Assembly: GCA_030248225.1 (NCBI GenBank)
Contig: JASANE010017706.1
Coordinates: 1-64,000 of the forward strand
Reading direction: 5' to 3'
DNA length: 64,000 nt
DNA from: Trileptium ribeirensis
Lineage: Eukaryota > Nematoda > Enoplea > Enoplida > Thoracostomopsidae
Shown here: one piece after another, positions 1-13,019 of the stretch
Layout: each line of letters starts with the position of its first letter
How positions within the stretch are numbered: position 1 is the first letter of the stretch
Notes under the pieces: generated by a model
Seen by the model: the letters and a program-made list of their open reading frames with translations, nothing else
What the model was told of the DNA's origin: nothing
Database searches by the model: none
Translations under genes and position numbers: made by a program

Positions 1-354
1 TAATTTTTCCACAGCTATTAATATGTCATGCACTTAAATTTAGCTCAAAATTGAATCAGCTATTTTGTTGTAATATGACTCTGTTGCACAAAATGGTAAA
101 TAATGGAATGCAAATATTTAACATGCTACTGCGCAATTACAAATTTAACAGAATCCACGGTAAGTTCTCATTGTTAAGCATATACTAGTGTGCACCCATT
201 TTTAAGACATTTTATTACACCACTTTACTGTGAAGAACGTTGAAAAGAATATATAAACATATATAGGTTAAATATTTGATAATTTGCCGTAGTATAGGTT
301 GAATATTTGATAATTGCCTAAACTACCAATATTCAACTTTATAATATGAATTAG

Positions 355-533
355 ATGGTCCTAGCATATCCAAATCGGACAATGTGCTATGATGTATTGT
401 ATGCTTTCATAAAGGCTTGCACTAAGGCATCAAATTCAGATGTATTTTCCACTTTTGATGACCTGACTAACAGAGAGGAAGACTTTTTCAACAATGAATA
501 CCCACGGGTCAGTTCTGCTTTGTACAATGCAAT
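355..533 (+). CDS. Possible single exon of an unknown upstream gene
   Basis: A 62-codon frame starts directly after AATTAG at 349-354 and has a rather normal residue mix (MVLAYPNRTMCYDVLYAFIK at the start). A GT follows at 534 and the stop is at 541. No domain recognised, and no partner exon was found in the window. Listed only because it looks more protein-like than neighbouring frames. Confidence 0.2.
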
Positions 534-960
534 ACGTGTCTAACCGCCTTTCTCGCTAGAATAGCGCAGCAGGATTGTGCTTTATCTTACTCCGTGTATA
601 GTTCCACCATTATATGCAAGTCAATTTCGTCGCATATTATGCCAAGATTAAATTTTTTCACGCTGATTTTAGATTAAAATTGATCAGACAGGCATATTTG
701 GTAAGCAGTTCTTGGGTTAGGATCTTTTTACTTTGTATTTAGCTATGATTTATAGATTATTACTACCCTTTAAATTTGAAGGGTTGGGGGATAAAAATTT
801 GTCCCCAAAAAATTAAAATTACTGGGTCTTGATTGTACTTGCAAAATCACTGCGGGCGTGCAATTCTTAGTACCTACACATTTTCAAATTACTGGGTAGT
901 CGCTGTACATGGCGACACGCACCCAGATAATTTCTGCGTACATCTAGTACACTCTGAAGT

Positions 961-2411
961 CGTACTGAAAGTATGGTATTGGCGTAATTTTTTTGAAATT
1001 TTAAGGGAAATACAAAGTTTCCAGCAGTAGAAGCCAATAATTTCTCGGCTAGAGGTCGAAAGATGAAAAATCTCGGGTTAAAAATCCCAGGTCGCGTGCG
1101 GAACGGCGTGGACGTGGAAAGCCACCTACCATTCTGCCGCGTCCAGAACCCCGATTTCTAATTTAATTGTCAGTGTCAGTGAGTGAAACTAGCGAGGCGA
1201 GAATTCGATAGTAGCCGTGACAGTGATTAGATTTGACAGTGTCCCCTACTTTTCACGTATGACACGCATTATTCAACTTTGGCTTGGTAGATTGATTCGA
1301 GCTACATCTCATTTGAAAGCTTGAAATTTCTATTTTGTGAAAACCTATTCCAACATCGTCACCCCTAAGAACGGACCAAACGGGCTCGCGATCGGGTTGC
1401 AGTTACCCAAAAATCAAGTTACTTATTATAACTCAACAGCCGGTATGAATAAATGCGATAAATTGGGCTCATATTGTAGAGCAGGCAATCCTCTATATAT
1501 AATATTATACGCAACGCTTCGCAACGCAGTTTTTAATATGTAAATTGGGTCGAAATCGATAATACTATGGACCCACGAGACTCAAAATACACGAAAATCA
1601 TAATATCTCCGCAACCACTCGAGGTATATCTGCATTTGCGATCTCATTTTTTTGTGGAGCAATTCATCCTCTTATATAGCTGCAAATCGTACTGAAAGTA
1701 TGGTAGTGGCGTAATTTTTTTTGAAATTTTAAGGGAAATACAAAGTTTCCAGCAGTAGAAGCCAATAATTTCTCGGCTCAGAGGTCAAAGATGAAAAATC
1801 TCGGGTTAAAAATCCCAGGTCGCGTGCGGAACGGCGTGGACGTGGGAAGCCCCCTACCATTCTGCCGCGTCAGAACCCCGATTTCTAATTTAATTGTCAG
1901 TGTCAGTGAGTGAAACGAGCGGAGAGCAGAAGAATACAGTGCAGCCGTAACAGTGATTAAATTTGACAGTGTCCCCTACTTTTTAGTATGACACGCATTA
2001 TTCAACTTTGGCTTGGTAGATTGATTCGAGCTACAGCTCATTTGAAAGCTTGAAATTTCTATTTGTGAAAACCTATTCCAACGTCGTCACCCCTAAAAAC
2101 GGACCAAACGGTTATTAGGTTCCAATGTTACCCAAAAATCAAGTTACTTATTATAACTCAACAACCGGTATGAATAAATGCGATAAATTGGGCTCATATT
2201 GTAGAGCAGGCAATCCTCTATATATAATATTATACGCAACGCTTCGCAACGCAGTTTTTAGTATGTAGAATTGGGGTCGAAATCGATAATACTATGGACC
2301 CACGAGACTCAAAATACACGAAAATCATAATATCTCCGCAACCACTCGAGGTATATCTGCATTTGCGATCTCATTTTGTGGAGCAATTCATCCTCTTATA
2401 TAGCTGCAAAT
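961..2411. repeat. Two tandem 727-bp direct repeats plus a diverged third piece
   Basis: Unit 1 spans 961-1687 and unit 2 spans 1688-2411, close to identical with a few indels; both end TCCTCTTATATAGCTGCAAA. The tail (GACCCA..AAAATACACGA, CTC.GCAACC.TTCGAG) recurs more loosely at about 2445-2570. No coding frame runs through. Confidence 0.9.
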
Positions 2412-2859
2412 GGTGTTCTGTTATTGTCATTATACACTGTGCAGGGTTGGGTCAAAATGGGTTGGGCCCATTGGACCAAAAATACACGAGAGCAGTTTTG
2501 TCTCAGCAACCGTTCGAGCTTTATAGATGTTTTGGTCTCCGTTTGTTGAGCAATTCATGATATCTACACAGTTTTACCATATTTTATGTTATCAGTATTT
2601 TTAAAATTAATCGTATCAAAAATTCAACACAACTATCCTCTTCGTATGCAATACTTTTTGTGAGAGAATGTGTTTTAACGCCGGGAGGGAAGAAAATTTT
2701 CAAAACTGGCTCTGCTTCTTTCTTGTTGAAGGTGAATTATGTGTATGTGGGGCGAGTATACAGCGTTTATTTGGATGTTTTGTTCTTGCAGGGTCACGAT
2801 TGTACCGTGGTTTATGTTGTTTGTGAAGGGTGTACTGCGTGATAAAAAGGACTGTTTCA

Positions 2860-3560
2860 CGGCCACCATGTATCACACTACTAACTCTATGATATCTGGA
2901 GAGCGTAGTGAAGCATAGGTATATAGAATGGAACCCATTTGCCGCAGGAAGCAAGGCACATAATGTGTAATTTAAACCTAAATTAGCTAACCCGGTTCTA
3001 ATCCGCGTTGGCGATTACGATCAAGAAACAAAGACATAGCCTTTTATAGATTAATCTTAGGGTTCAAACACGACTGGAATATTGCCAACTCCATTGCGAA
3101 TGCCTCTGCATTCTGCTATGCCACCAAGAGTCTTAGAACCCGGCAATGAGTTTTCCATGCCCGAAAGCACCCGAGTAGAAACATTTCACAGTCAAGACGT
3201 CCAAATTTTCTAATTTTGGGTCGATGAGCCACGAGGGTGCCATACCTCAAAATCCCATTTACTCCAGAACCGGAGCCATAAACTAAAAACTAAAAAAGAA
3301 GCATCGGTATTTATCATTTAACTATGAAATCAAGCCAACCAGAGAAAAAATTCGAAAATTAAAATAAAAATAACCTTGCTTCCGTGAAGGCTACTAAAAT
3401 GGTTTAAAACAATCCTTTTAACTTCTGACCCCGCAAACCCGACCTTAAATTAAAAAACGGTCTGGGATCTACACGGGAAATCGACTATGCCGGTTCGAAT
3501 ATGAAAATCGGTTAAATCGTGCCCGAGTTATGTACGATCACACACGCATAGACAGATTTA
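2860..3560 (-). repeat. Second copy of the 26.5-28 kb interspersed repeat, inverted
   Basis: Its reverse complement gives CGTGTGTGATCG, AACCGATTTTCAT, GAAGCAAGGTTATTTTTAT, CGACCCAAAATTAG and finally CCTATGCTTCACTAC and GAGTTAGTAG, the same order and ends as the copy at 26520-28075. It has only one inner unit, so the expansion at 27 kb is secondary. Confidence 0.82.
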
Positions 3561-4265
3561 AAAGCTTTCACCCCAACATCACACAATCTTCGCGACATTA
3601 TACTACGCTATCATAAACTATCGTTTCTTGGAGACCCTATATTTAAGCACGTTCAGGAAATGGTGGCAAACGCTAAATGGAATTTAAAATTATTTCAATA
3701 GTAAAGGCGTGACGTAATATACATCGTTTTCTGCAGCGTCTCTTAGCGATACATATACAAAACTTTCAATACATATTCATCTTATAACTTAAAAGCCGAG
3801 CAACTTTTCCGCCAGTAACGGAAATTCAACAGTACATAATGATACCATGCAAAAAGACGACGATGTCTTGGACACCATATAGAATACCCAATAAATAGTA
3901 ATGAAGTCCAGTATTTCATACCATTTGGTGGTGCAGGATTTTCAGACTGTACATTGAAAGAACATGCACATGATAGATGTTATTTAGCGTAGAATACATA
4001 AGAGTTCCTGACTGGATGTAATGTTGAAAACGATGGTTTTATTAGTTTGAATGTGCATTGACTATCTAGTTCTCTTGTTAGGCGCTGTATTAATGTAAAA
4101 ATGTTAATTTTGGAAATGGAATTGCCAAATTTTGACATTTTTTTATTTATACGATCTATATAAAACATCATTGGTCTATAGCTATTTGATGTGGCTGGAT
4201 ACGATGTATGATTGCACTTATAGTATGTAGCCAATACGGTCAATGCTATGGCATGGATCTGGATG
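3561..4265. other. No feature recognised
   Basis: AT-rich sequence with no supported gene or repeat. Confidence 0.5.
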
Positions 4266-5150
4266 ATGAGACAGTGACCCAGTTCCCCAGCTGACCCAGT
4301 GATTCGGCCGAAAATTGTGACCCATTTGACCCAGTTACCCAATTCTATCTCTTATATCTGTCATGTTCACTCTGAAATTACTCAGGGCAAAGTGCTACTA
4401 AATGGCTATATCTATATTACGCACTTTCCATTTGTCCGAAAACAAATGGCACCAGGTACACCCAATTTTCGTCCACATACGTGTGGATCTTTTTCCAGCG
4501 ACGTAGCGCAATCCAAGTTGTACATCAAGGTTGTGATACATTCACAGCCCACCGCTTTACCGCCCAACCAGCCGCCCAAAGATATGATGAACTTGGCCAT
4601 AAAAGCGTTAAATTCAGAATTTTTAGAACGATTCTGTTTGTTTGAAATAGTGGTAGCGACAGTAAGTAGCAAAATGTAAATTAACTAAATAATTGAAATT
4701 AAGCAAATCTTTTGTAGTTACGATGTGGTGTTAGATATGTACGGCTGCGTAATGTTACTTCGGTTACTGTAACAGCGCCGAGTGAGAAGGGAACGCCGAC
4801 GTAGGGCTGTGTATGCATTTGCTAACAGTGCCCAATCAAGGGAACTGCTACGTACGTACGGCTGTGTTAAATCCTATGTCCGCTGTAGTAATTGTGCCCA
4901 GCCAAGGGAACTGCTACGTACGGCTGCGCACTGCATCTGTCATCGTAATAGCACCCGGTCGAGGGAACTATCACGTAGACTACATGCATTTGCTAACAGT
5001 GCCCAATCAAGGAAACTGCTACGTACGTACGGTTGTGCTAAATGCTCTGTCCACTATCGGGACTGCGCTCGCCCAAGGGAAGTACTACGAGCGGCTGCGT
5101 AATGTTATATCGTAATAAAAAGTGGACAAAGGGAAACAAGATAACAGAAA
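4266..5150 (+). repeat. Interspersed repeat with GTGACCCA motifs and an internal degenerate tandem array, copy 1
   Basis: Starts with a GTGACCCAGTTCCC-type low-complexity run, continues through TATCTGTCATGTTCACTCTG and ends with GCGTAATGTTAT and AAAGGGAAACAAGA. Between 4786 and 5110 lie about five degenerate 47-67-bp units around CAAGGGAACTGCTACGTACG. A shorter copy with the same start and end lies at about 18340-18650. Confidence 0.8.
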
Positions 5151-7844
5151 ATATGCTGTAAATTCCTAAACTATTTATAACAACTGCAATTATTTATAGA
5201 TAGTAGAATTTTTCAAAAGCACTGATTATATTGGACTTGTCGTTGCCAACAAATAATAGAAAGCCGCTATTCTATTGGAGATCTTCAAAGTCTGTAAGAT
5301 ATCGATGAAATTTTGTCAATTAAATGTTACTGTACGTACTCTATTTATGACAAATAGCATTGCGCGGTTGGTTTCTAGGTTAACTAAATAGATTTATAGG
5401 TGGAGCAACTAATATTGCACAGTGTTTTCGATTTGGCATCACACGTTTACGGCAGGCGGTCAGATGAAATAATAAAATGACCGCCACTAGAGAACTGCAA
5501 GATAAGAACCGCTAGTGTCGTAATGAGGAACAGGTTACGTTTGCGCTGTTTTAGCCTATTTGTCTGTATAAATTAATAACACCTCCTGGGAAGGTATATA
5601 CACAAACTTCCGCTCAGAACTGGCCCAGCTCCACTTTTTGTGCTCAGCAGCAGTGACGCAGATTTCTTCTGAAGTTTAGCGGGATGCGTAAATATGGAAG
5701 ATATGATACGGCTGGGGAATATTTAAGCTGGCATATTTGCCGTTGGGCACTTATACCGGGTTTTGGGCTCAAATTGCCTCATGCTTGGCGGGGATGCATC
5801 TCCACACCCTACAGCTCCCGGTCTGCATTTATGCTTCGGCAGATATGGTAATCTGCAGAAACAACAAATTTTGGAATTTTTGCATAGGTGCTCAACGTCA
5901 CTCTGCATACTGGGGAGGGTAGATGATTATGGCCGAAGTATTGCGCGGCGGGCGTGAGGGAGTCCCAGAGGGCTGAGTCGAAATTTTTAGAAACTCATAA
6001 GCTTCTCAATTGCTAAAATTTCGCTGACATAATTAAAATTTTGCTAAAATTGAAAAAAATAAGATAAAAATTTCAAAAATTTCACGGGCATTTTTAGTGC
6101 GGAGGGAGGTAGTTTGATGCGGCCTCACGGGAGGGAAAATATAGCTCATGGGAGGTCTGACACTTAAGGGGAATTTTTACCTCCCAATAGGCACCTTACC
6201 TATGAATTATTTCAAATTTAAATGCGTGTAGAGATTTACACAATATTTACTTTGATATTCAGCAGGAATGAATTAAGAATCAATCTAGCTTGACTTTCAT
6301 CTTCGACAGTTTTCTTTAAAAACATACATGTTACCTATGCATTCGACACCACACGTGGTTCTGATGGTTCTAATTGTTGCTAAGAAAATCTTTTGAGAAA
6401 TTTTTTCCTAAATTTGCCAATAATAATAAATTATTCCCAAAACATGAGAAAACTGTTCGCATCCGGAAAAATTCCCAAATATTCAATACAGTAGTATCAA
6501 ATATATGACAGCGTCGGCTATTGAGAAATTTTCCCAAATAAAATTTGCTACACTGAGTAAGTGTGCAGTTGTAACTAACTATTAAGCCTTAGCGTAAGGC
6601 TGTCATGAAAACCCCTTTTTATTTCTAATACTAAGTCGTTCTCTGTTGGAATTCCACGGAACCCAGCAGATCAAGGTAGTGTTTTCTAATCATACAATTT
6701 AGCATCCCTTTAGCTTACATTGTTCCGTTATTGCATTATTTCTATTTTAACAAGTTATCCGCAAATAATTCATGCTGGGTTTGTGGTTTAATGTAGCGTA
6801 TATAGGTTATTTTTATTTTCGATGTGTATTCAAACTGAACTGAATTCAAAGAAGTTGGAAGTTATCGAGCGCTGATTATATTAGCAGAGCCAACCAAATA
6901 CGGCGTTGCTACTTTTATTATTGTTATTAGTTTATTATTATATGACATTTGGCTTTACCATTGTTATCAAATGCTCAGTATTACCGAGTACTCATCGGTA
7001 GTTACGAAGCGAACTGTATCATTGGAAACTGCACCAAAAAATTTTATAATATCAATGTATTGTGAGTATTAACCAAACGTTAATGTACTATGTTAATGTA
7101 CTGTACCTAACATATCAATCAAGTCGTACAACTGCAGTTGTGTTGAACTAATCAGAACGAAACCAAAACTTAAAATCATTTTATACGGTGATTCGAAGCT
7201 AGATGTCACCATTAAACGTTTTCCAACGATAAAACGCTGGACAAGGTGTTCAAGGCTTGCAGCTCAGCAAGAGGGAACAGGATGAATGATAAGGGCTGGC
7301 CCAATATTAGAGCAAGAGAGTCGCTGTAACGCAGTCCTTACTTTTCGTAATGCTTCACTTTTGAGCAGAGTACTGCTCCGTAAGTACATGGTGTAAATAT
7401 TCAGAGAGTGCGAACGTTAAATACAAAGTGCTGCATACCGAGAAGCACTTTTGATGTTCGATTAAAGGTATAAAGTTCTTAAGAACATCAGTGCGGAAGC
7501 TTTGTTCAGTTAAGCCGAATAACTAATCTAACATTTAAATATGCTTCCACAAACTAAAAATACAAAACATGTTCATGAGCTATTAGTTAATATTAGTGAA
7601 TCACTCTGCTACCGAATCCGGTTCAATGGTATAAGACGAGGACGTAGAGTCATACGCCACCCACTAAATACCTTATCACTTTAGCTTTATCCAAACTATA
7701 ATTATTTTAATTTTAGTTCTTTAATTTTTCTTCTTGAAAATATAAACTTAAAATCAGAACTACGCCCACGTGCCTGTACTTCTAGACCGGAGGTCAGAAT
7801 GCACCGATGTTTTCCAAAATTCTTCGAAATGGTCGCGTGTATTA
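5151..7844. other. No gene recognised; one AT-rich low-complexity block
   Basis: The segment 5980-6180 (AAAATTTCGCTAAAATTGA-like, bounded by GC-richer GGGAGGTCTGACACTTA) resembles blocks at about 17330-17560, 21590-21790 and 37690-37980. The rest shows nothing recognisable. Confidence 0.5.
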
Positions 7845-8336
7845 TACGGCGTTTATGTTATAAAGTTCCCACTGTTTGGGTATTTTCTTCCCCTGTAGTC
7901 GCTACTTTACCGTACAAACAGTAAGGGTCCCACACGTACCGTGACTCAATTACTAGTGGATGTACGACGCATCCTTTGCTACTACATTTCTGTTTATGGC
8001 GTTGCACACACTCTTAGTTACCACTTTTCGCGAATAATCAGTAGGGCACGCTATATGTAACTATTACAGTGTAATTTATTAGTTTTTTTAATTTCTATAT
8101 TTGTATCCAGAAAATATAAACGTTGACAATAAGGTATGCAGCATACCGTAAATAAAATGACAAAGCACCGTGTCATTCACACCGTCAGAAAATGACAACA
8201 CCTCTAGCTAATACCCTTGAAATGTTTTATGAAAAACATGGGGATGTCCAAGGCATCCTGTTGTGGAGGGTGTGCCTGGCATTGTGCGGGGTACACAGGC
8301 TCTAAACGTTTGGGACATTATTGGTGTGACTCACCA
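7845..8336 (-). mobile_element. 0.5-kb MITE, copy 3 (diverged, opposite orientation)
   Basis: Reads as the reverse complement of copy 1: TACGGCGTTTATGTTATAAA at the left, CCCCTGTAGTCGC, CTACTACATTTCTG and AAACGTTTGGGACATTAT at the right. Clearly older than copies 1 and 2, so the family has been active more than once. Confidence 0.8.
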
Positions 8337-8884
8337 CGACGGGGATTTGCATCAACCGCAATGCTCATACAGTCCGCAAGTAATTGCTCCAGCTTAACGT
8401 GATCACGAATATGGTATAAAGCTATGTTTCCAGAACGTTGTGTTGCTGATTTTGTTGGAGTTGCAACAAGTAAACTGAATCAGGAACAAAATTCTCGGAC
8501 ATACTACGTATCTGTCGTTGTATCCCGATTTCCGAGTCTCATTCTCGGTCGTTGAACATCCACTGGTGTTGATGCTTCCGTAAAGCTACATACTGCGCCA
8601 GTAAGTACATCTTCTGGGATTGTGAATGATTCCATGACCCTGCAAAAAGCCGACAGTCTATGCCTTGCCCTAGTATACGTTAGAAAAATGTAATAAATTG
8701 AAAGCAAGTGACTTAACAGGTGACATGAGCTTAAAGCAGTATATTACCAAAATATGAAAAACCTTACGTTGGAAAATAAGAAATAGTATTTGGGCGTATG
8801 TAAATTAAAAGTGTTCCAATTTGTATATACAAATATAACAATATAAAATAGTGAAGTTCTAATGTATGCACGCTTCGACAGCTG

Positions 8885-9270
8885 GTGAATGGAACTCGCG
8901 CTGTGGGTCATATGATGATGTTGACTGAAACTCAGAAACTGAATGTATCACTGATGCAAAGACCGATCTGCCACAAGAACAAATTCCCATCAATTATCAT
9001 TAACATTTATTATGGCAGTGACAGTATTTCAGCTGCATCGCAAGAAATAGTGTCTAGCAATCCTTGCTGGGAATCAAATGGTATACATTCCATGGCAAAA
9101 ACTGTATGCACAGCTGCTATCGATTACATCTAATACAGCGCCAACAGTATTTATGTTGCATCAGAAGAAATTGTGGGCAGCAATTCAAACTGGGACCCAA
9201 ACGGTAAAAGTTTCATGGGTGAAACGCGATGTTTAGTCTACCAATACGGTGCAAAGCGGTGGGAAACGTA
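8885..9270 (+). pseudogene. Possible decayed coding sequence with an in-frame 41-codon repeat
   Basis: SISAASQEIVSSNPCWESNG...M.KT.C and, exactly 123 bp later, SIYVASEEIVGSNSNWDPNG...M.ET.C repeat in the same frame, separated by one TAA at 9131-9133. Conservation is stronger at protein than DNA level, which suggests former coding. No family recognised and no splice sites chosen. Confidence 0.35.
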
Positions 9271-10530
9271 ACATTCGCTTCTCTGGTTTCATTGTTACAA
9301 AATTATATTCCTGAATGTGCAATGCGTATTTCCATTTTGATCTTGTTGACTTCACGCCTTGAAGAAAACATCATCACCAATTGCGAACGGGGGAACAAAT
9401 AATGCTTTTAGATCCGGCTTCTTCAAAATGAGGTAAGTTAGCAGCCGTTAAGGGAGGCTACAAAGGACCCGGAAATGAAATTTTTGCACTAAAATCGGTA
9501 AACTGGGCGAAGGAATAATGTGCTACGACTGCGACTCATCGTGGAACGTACGACATAGTGGTGCCGCGACTGGGCCACATTTTTATTGTGCGAAAGGCAG
9601 CAAATCATATGCCATGGATGACGTTCGAATCAGTGAACAAAGCATAAAATTGAGAGATTATTTTGGTTGTATATTAAACAAACAAACAAACCGAGTTTGT
9701 ATTGAACTCGAATTATACCAAGCCAAACTGAGGGGTGTAGGGTTATATTCTTAAAAACAACTGAGTGGAGCTTAGTGTGGTGGCAGTTCCCGACCTAGTT
9801 TTAAGCCTAGTTTCACATAACAGCCTTCGTTTAGATAAACGTTCTAACTTAGGATTAGCATATCGAGGACGGCCCAAATAGGATGTAGCTTGCACTCCCT
9901 ATCTTGACTGGCTCCATTAAAATTAGTTGTTAAACGGCAAACTGTTTGTCGTTCGCTTTACTTAACATGACGAATTGACGTTTTCCTTCATATTTAATTA
10001 GAGAAATAAGTAGGATATAGGTGTAAAATTGTTATGGTTCACTTCAAAAGTATTTTGGTTAACCTTCGGCAAACGTTAGTTCAGAATGGGCAACGTTTCC
10101 CAATATGAACCAGTGCCGAGTGTTTGCTTTTTCAAAACCAATAAAATCAGTTCAATATCACCATATGCGGCAGAATTTGCTCATATCGTCCACAATTTCT
10201 GCAAGTATGCTATTGCTAAACACTTTACCGGTTAAATCCCAATCGACTTTGCAGGTGTACTAGAAACGTATAATTTTGAAATATGCATCTGAGTTATGTT
10301 TGCTATTATCTAAGTCGAAATTGCAGCTTTTCGTCAATTTTTTCGCGATGTCCATTTTTGGATTTTGGGCTGAATCCAGGGCTGGTACCTTGAAGGCAAT
10401 TTTTGTACATGAACACCTGCTGTTTACCCAATCGTTATCGGTAAACTCATCACCTAGGGTCCACGCCCGATAGCTGAGCAAATTACAACCGCGGGTCCTC
10501 CCACCCGCCAGTCGCTAATTTTTTACATCA
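9271..10530. other. No feature recognised
   Basis: Contains a 78-codon frame at 9518-9754 without recognisable motif; otherwise nothing. Confidence 0.45.
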
Positions 10531-10534
10531 CCCT

Positions 10535-12310
10535 TTATTTGTGATATATTTCAAAACACATTTCGACCAGTGGCTCAGCACATTTGGAACATTCTTTGGT
10601 AGTGCTCTTCTTGCAATGTCTGTACCTCCTTTGAGCTGTCTGTACCTCAGGACATGATATTATGATTGCTTCCATCAGTCCTGATCGCATCTTGCACAAC
10701 GGCTGATGGGCCGGGAATGTTGCTTGACATATACTTAGACTTCAGCAGTGCCATAACAATGAATCGTCGAAATTGCAGCAAATCCATAGCGCCCCCAACA
10801 CTCTGATGTAAAAGCCAACAATTTACAACAGTAGTATCCAACAAATCTGTAAATAACACCCAAAACCATTTTTTACTTTTTACCAAACATCGACACTTCC
10901 CGATAAGACAATCCACCAAGTCAACGCCGCCCATTGTGCTATTGTATATTTTGACGAGTTTGGGTTGATCGATGGTTATCCGCTTATGTTCGTAGGAATT
11001 CCAACGCAATGCCGACTTTATAAGAGAAATAGTTAGATAATTACTGCCTTTGTCGGCACCTTGCTGCCGTTTCGTTTCACAAAGAACGCTTTTCCATCAC
11101 TGTTCCTATAAAAACTATCTCGTGCCGAATTTCACAATCATTTGCTGTCTGGACATCTACGTGTTCTGTTTTTACAAACAGTTCCAATAGCTCTAAATCC
11201 TTGGTATCTTAGTGTTCTAAGCAAATCGTAGGATGGAAAAATTGTCAAACGATACTACATTATTTTCAGGCGAAGTCACCTCACATAGTAAAGGCAAAAA
11301 TACGTGGGCGCCCATTTCCAAACATGGATCGTCGATAGTGCAGCTGGTTTTGATGGCCCGGGCTGTGTCAAGACTACTCTTTTCCTCGTATACCCTTCGA
11401 AGCTGTAATTATAGCCATAATTACCACAAAGACACAACATTTTGCATCCGTATCGTATAAGTTTCTCTTGTATATACATTTTAGATGGATGCCCGCCGTA
11501 GTAGCAGACCATTTTTCATCCACACTCCGTGATGAACTAAAAATCCCAAATTGCTTGTATTTTTCGTTCATTGGGTTGATCAGCTGGCACAATTTTGTCA
11601 TTCGGTCCGGCATTGTCCTGGAAATGGGGATATCTTTTTACTTGGAAAAATCTAATCTTAGAAAAATACTAGGGATCTTTCGACTCATAGTTCCGGCTAC
11701 TTGCAGAGAAGTACTATCACCAACCTTGTCTCAGTACATGCGCTCCATCGGACGCTTATTGTACTTCGTTTCCAAAATAATACCTAAAAATTGATAAATT
11801 TTGTCCGTTAGATATCGTAAAATTATGATCATTCTGCTTTTGCCCGCACATAGCACTTTGTTGAACGATGTGTTCTACTAGACCAGTGTCGCAGAACATA
11901 GCGAATAAATCAAAAGGCTGCAGTTCGGTAATTTCTGGATGCGATTCTTCAAGTAAAATGGCCTGTTTCCCTTCAAAGCGCTGTCGACTAGTTCCGATTT
12001 GGTCCGACAAATCCTGAACGCTGTGGATTTTTTCTTTTTTTTGGAGCCACAGGCTGATCTGCAGGTGTATTAGAACCACAGTCAACGTTAACCTCGTTAC
12101 GCTTAATAATTGTCACCTCAATTGGACCCGGAACATATGGAGGTAGCTCATTGCTGACCATATCGTCCTCATCGATATGATAGTGATTCACATCTGCTGG
12201 CTCAGGAGGAATTATTGCTGTTTCAGCGTATTCCACACCAGCCTCGCAAATCTCGTCTAACATCGAAAGTGCTTCTTCAAGTCTTCGGTATCTCTGCGTA
12301 TTGAAATACC
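10535..12310 (-). pseudogene. Decayed piggyBac-type transposase
   Basis: Reads right to left in several frames. Acidic N-terminus (EEALSMLDEICEAG..., about 12300-11990); ELQPFDLFAMFCDTGLVEHI (near 11900), the usual start of the DDE_Tnp_1_7 domain; INPMNEKYKQFG and SVDEK (near 11550-11510) carrying the first catalytic Asp; KMYIQEKLIRYGCKM (near 11480); YNSTMGGVDLVDCLIGK (near 10950) with the late catalytic Asp; and a C-terminal Cys-rich finger (RRYRHCKK...CSKCAEP...MCFEIYHK) ending at TAA 10535-10537. Several frameshifts separate these pieces, so it is inactive. Terminal repeats and TTAA sites were not identified. Confidence 0.85.
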
Positions 12311-13010
12311 TACGAAATATTTACGGCAAACACTTTAGTGTTTAGTTAACATACGTAGGTGTCGCATAAATTTTACTGCACAAATAGTTTTATATCTGTA
12401 TTGATGCACATATATTAGGAATCCAAAATACCCTATAAACTCTCAATGGTCCAATATTGGCCACATTATACAAGGAATGTTGAGAATATAGGGCCTATGT
12501 GAGAAATGTTAAATTTAGTACATACACCAATTATAAAGATAATATAGACTTATACTATGCTGTAAAACACTAAATGCAAAAACCTACTTTTTACCAGTAT
12601 CGACCAAATTCAGTAACTACTGGCAATCAAGTTTAATATGCCGTTGAATTGGCTAGATCAGTAATGCATATTCCAATATAATAATATGAAAATGGTATGC
12701 AAACATGAATAATCGGTATTTGCAGCGCACGCTATATAAACAAGGTAAAATATAAGTGTCGGATTGAAAATGAATTGTCCAAAAATTTATCATTGGGTCT
12801 CATTGGCTCTAAAGTTTGCGACTTATTTCAGATTTCCCGCGTAAATATTTAAGTATTCATTTTTAATATTCTTCCGCATATTTCACGTTTATGTGGTATG
12901 TCATAACTCTGACGGGGAGGTGAATTTCCCCGAGCTGGATGCGCCTGCGATGGTAACACAATATCGGGACTTTTAAGAGGACATTTCAGTTAGTTTGTCG
13001 TACAGTTACT
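12311..13010. other. No feature recognised
   Basis: AT-rich sequence between the piggyBac remnant and the LINE fragment. Confidence 0.5.
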
Positions 13011-13019
13011 TGGTGTAAA

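Noticed and set aside
4782..5115. Frames of about 100 codons with Cys/Tyr/Arg repeats
   Set aside because: They follow the degenerate DNA array in a mobile repeat and are open in two frames at once.
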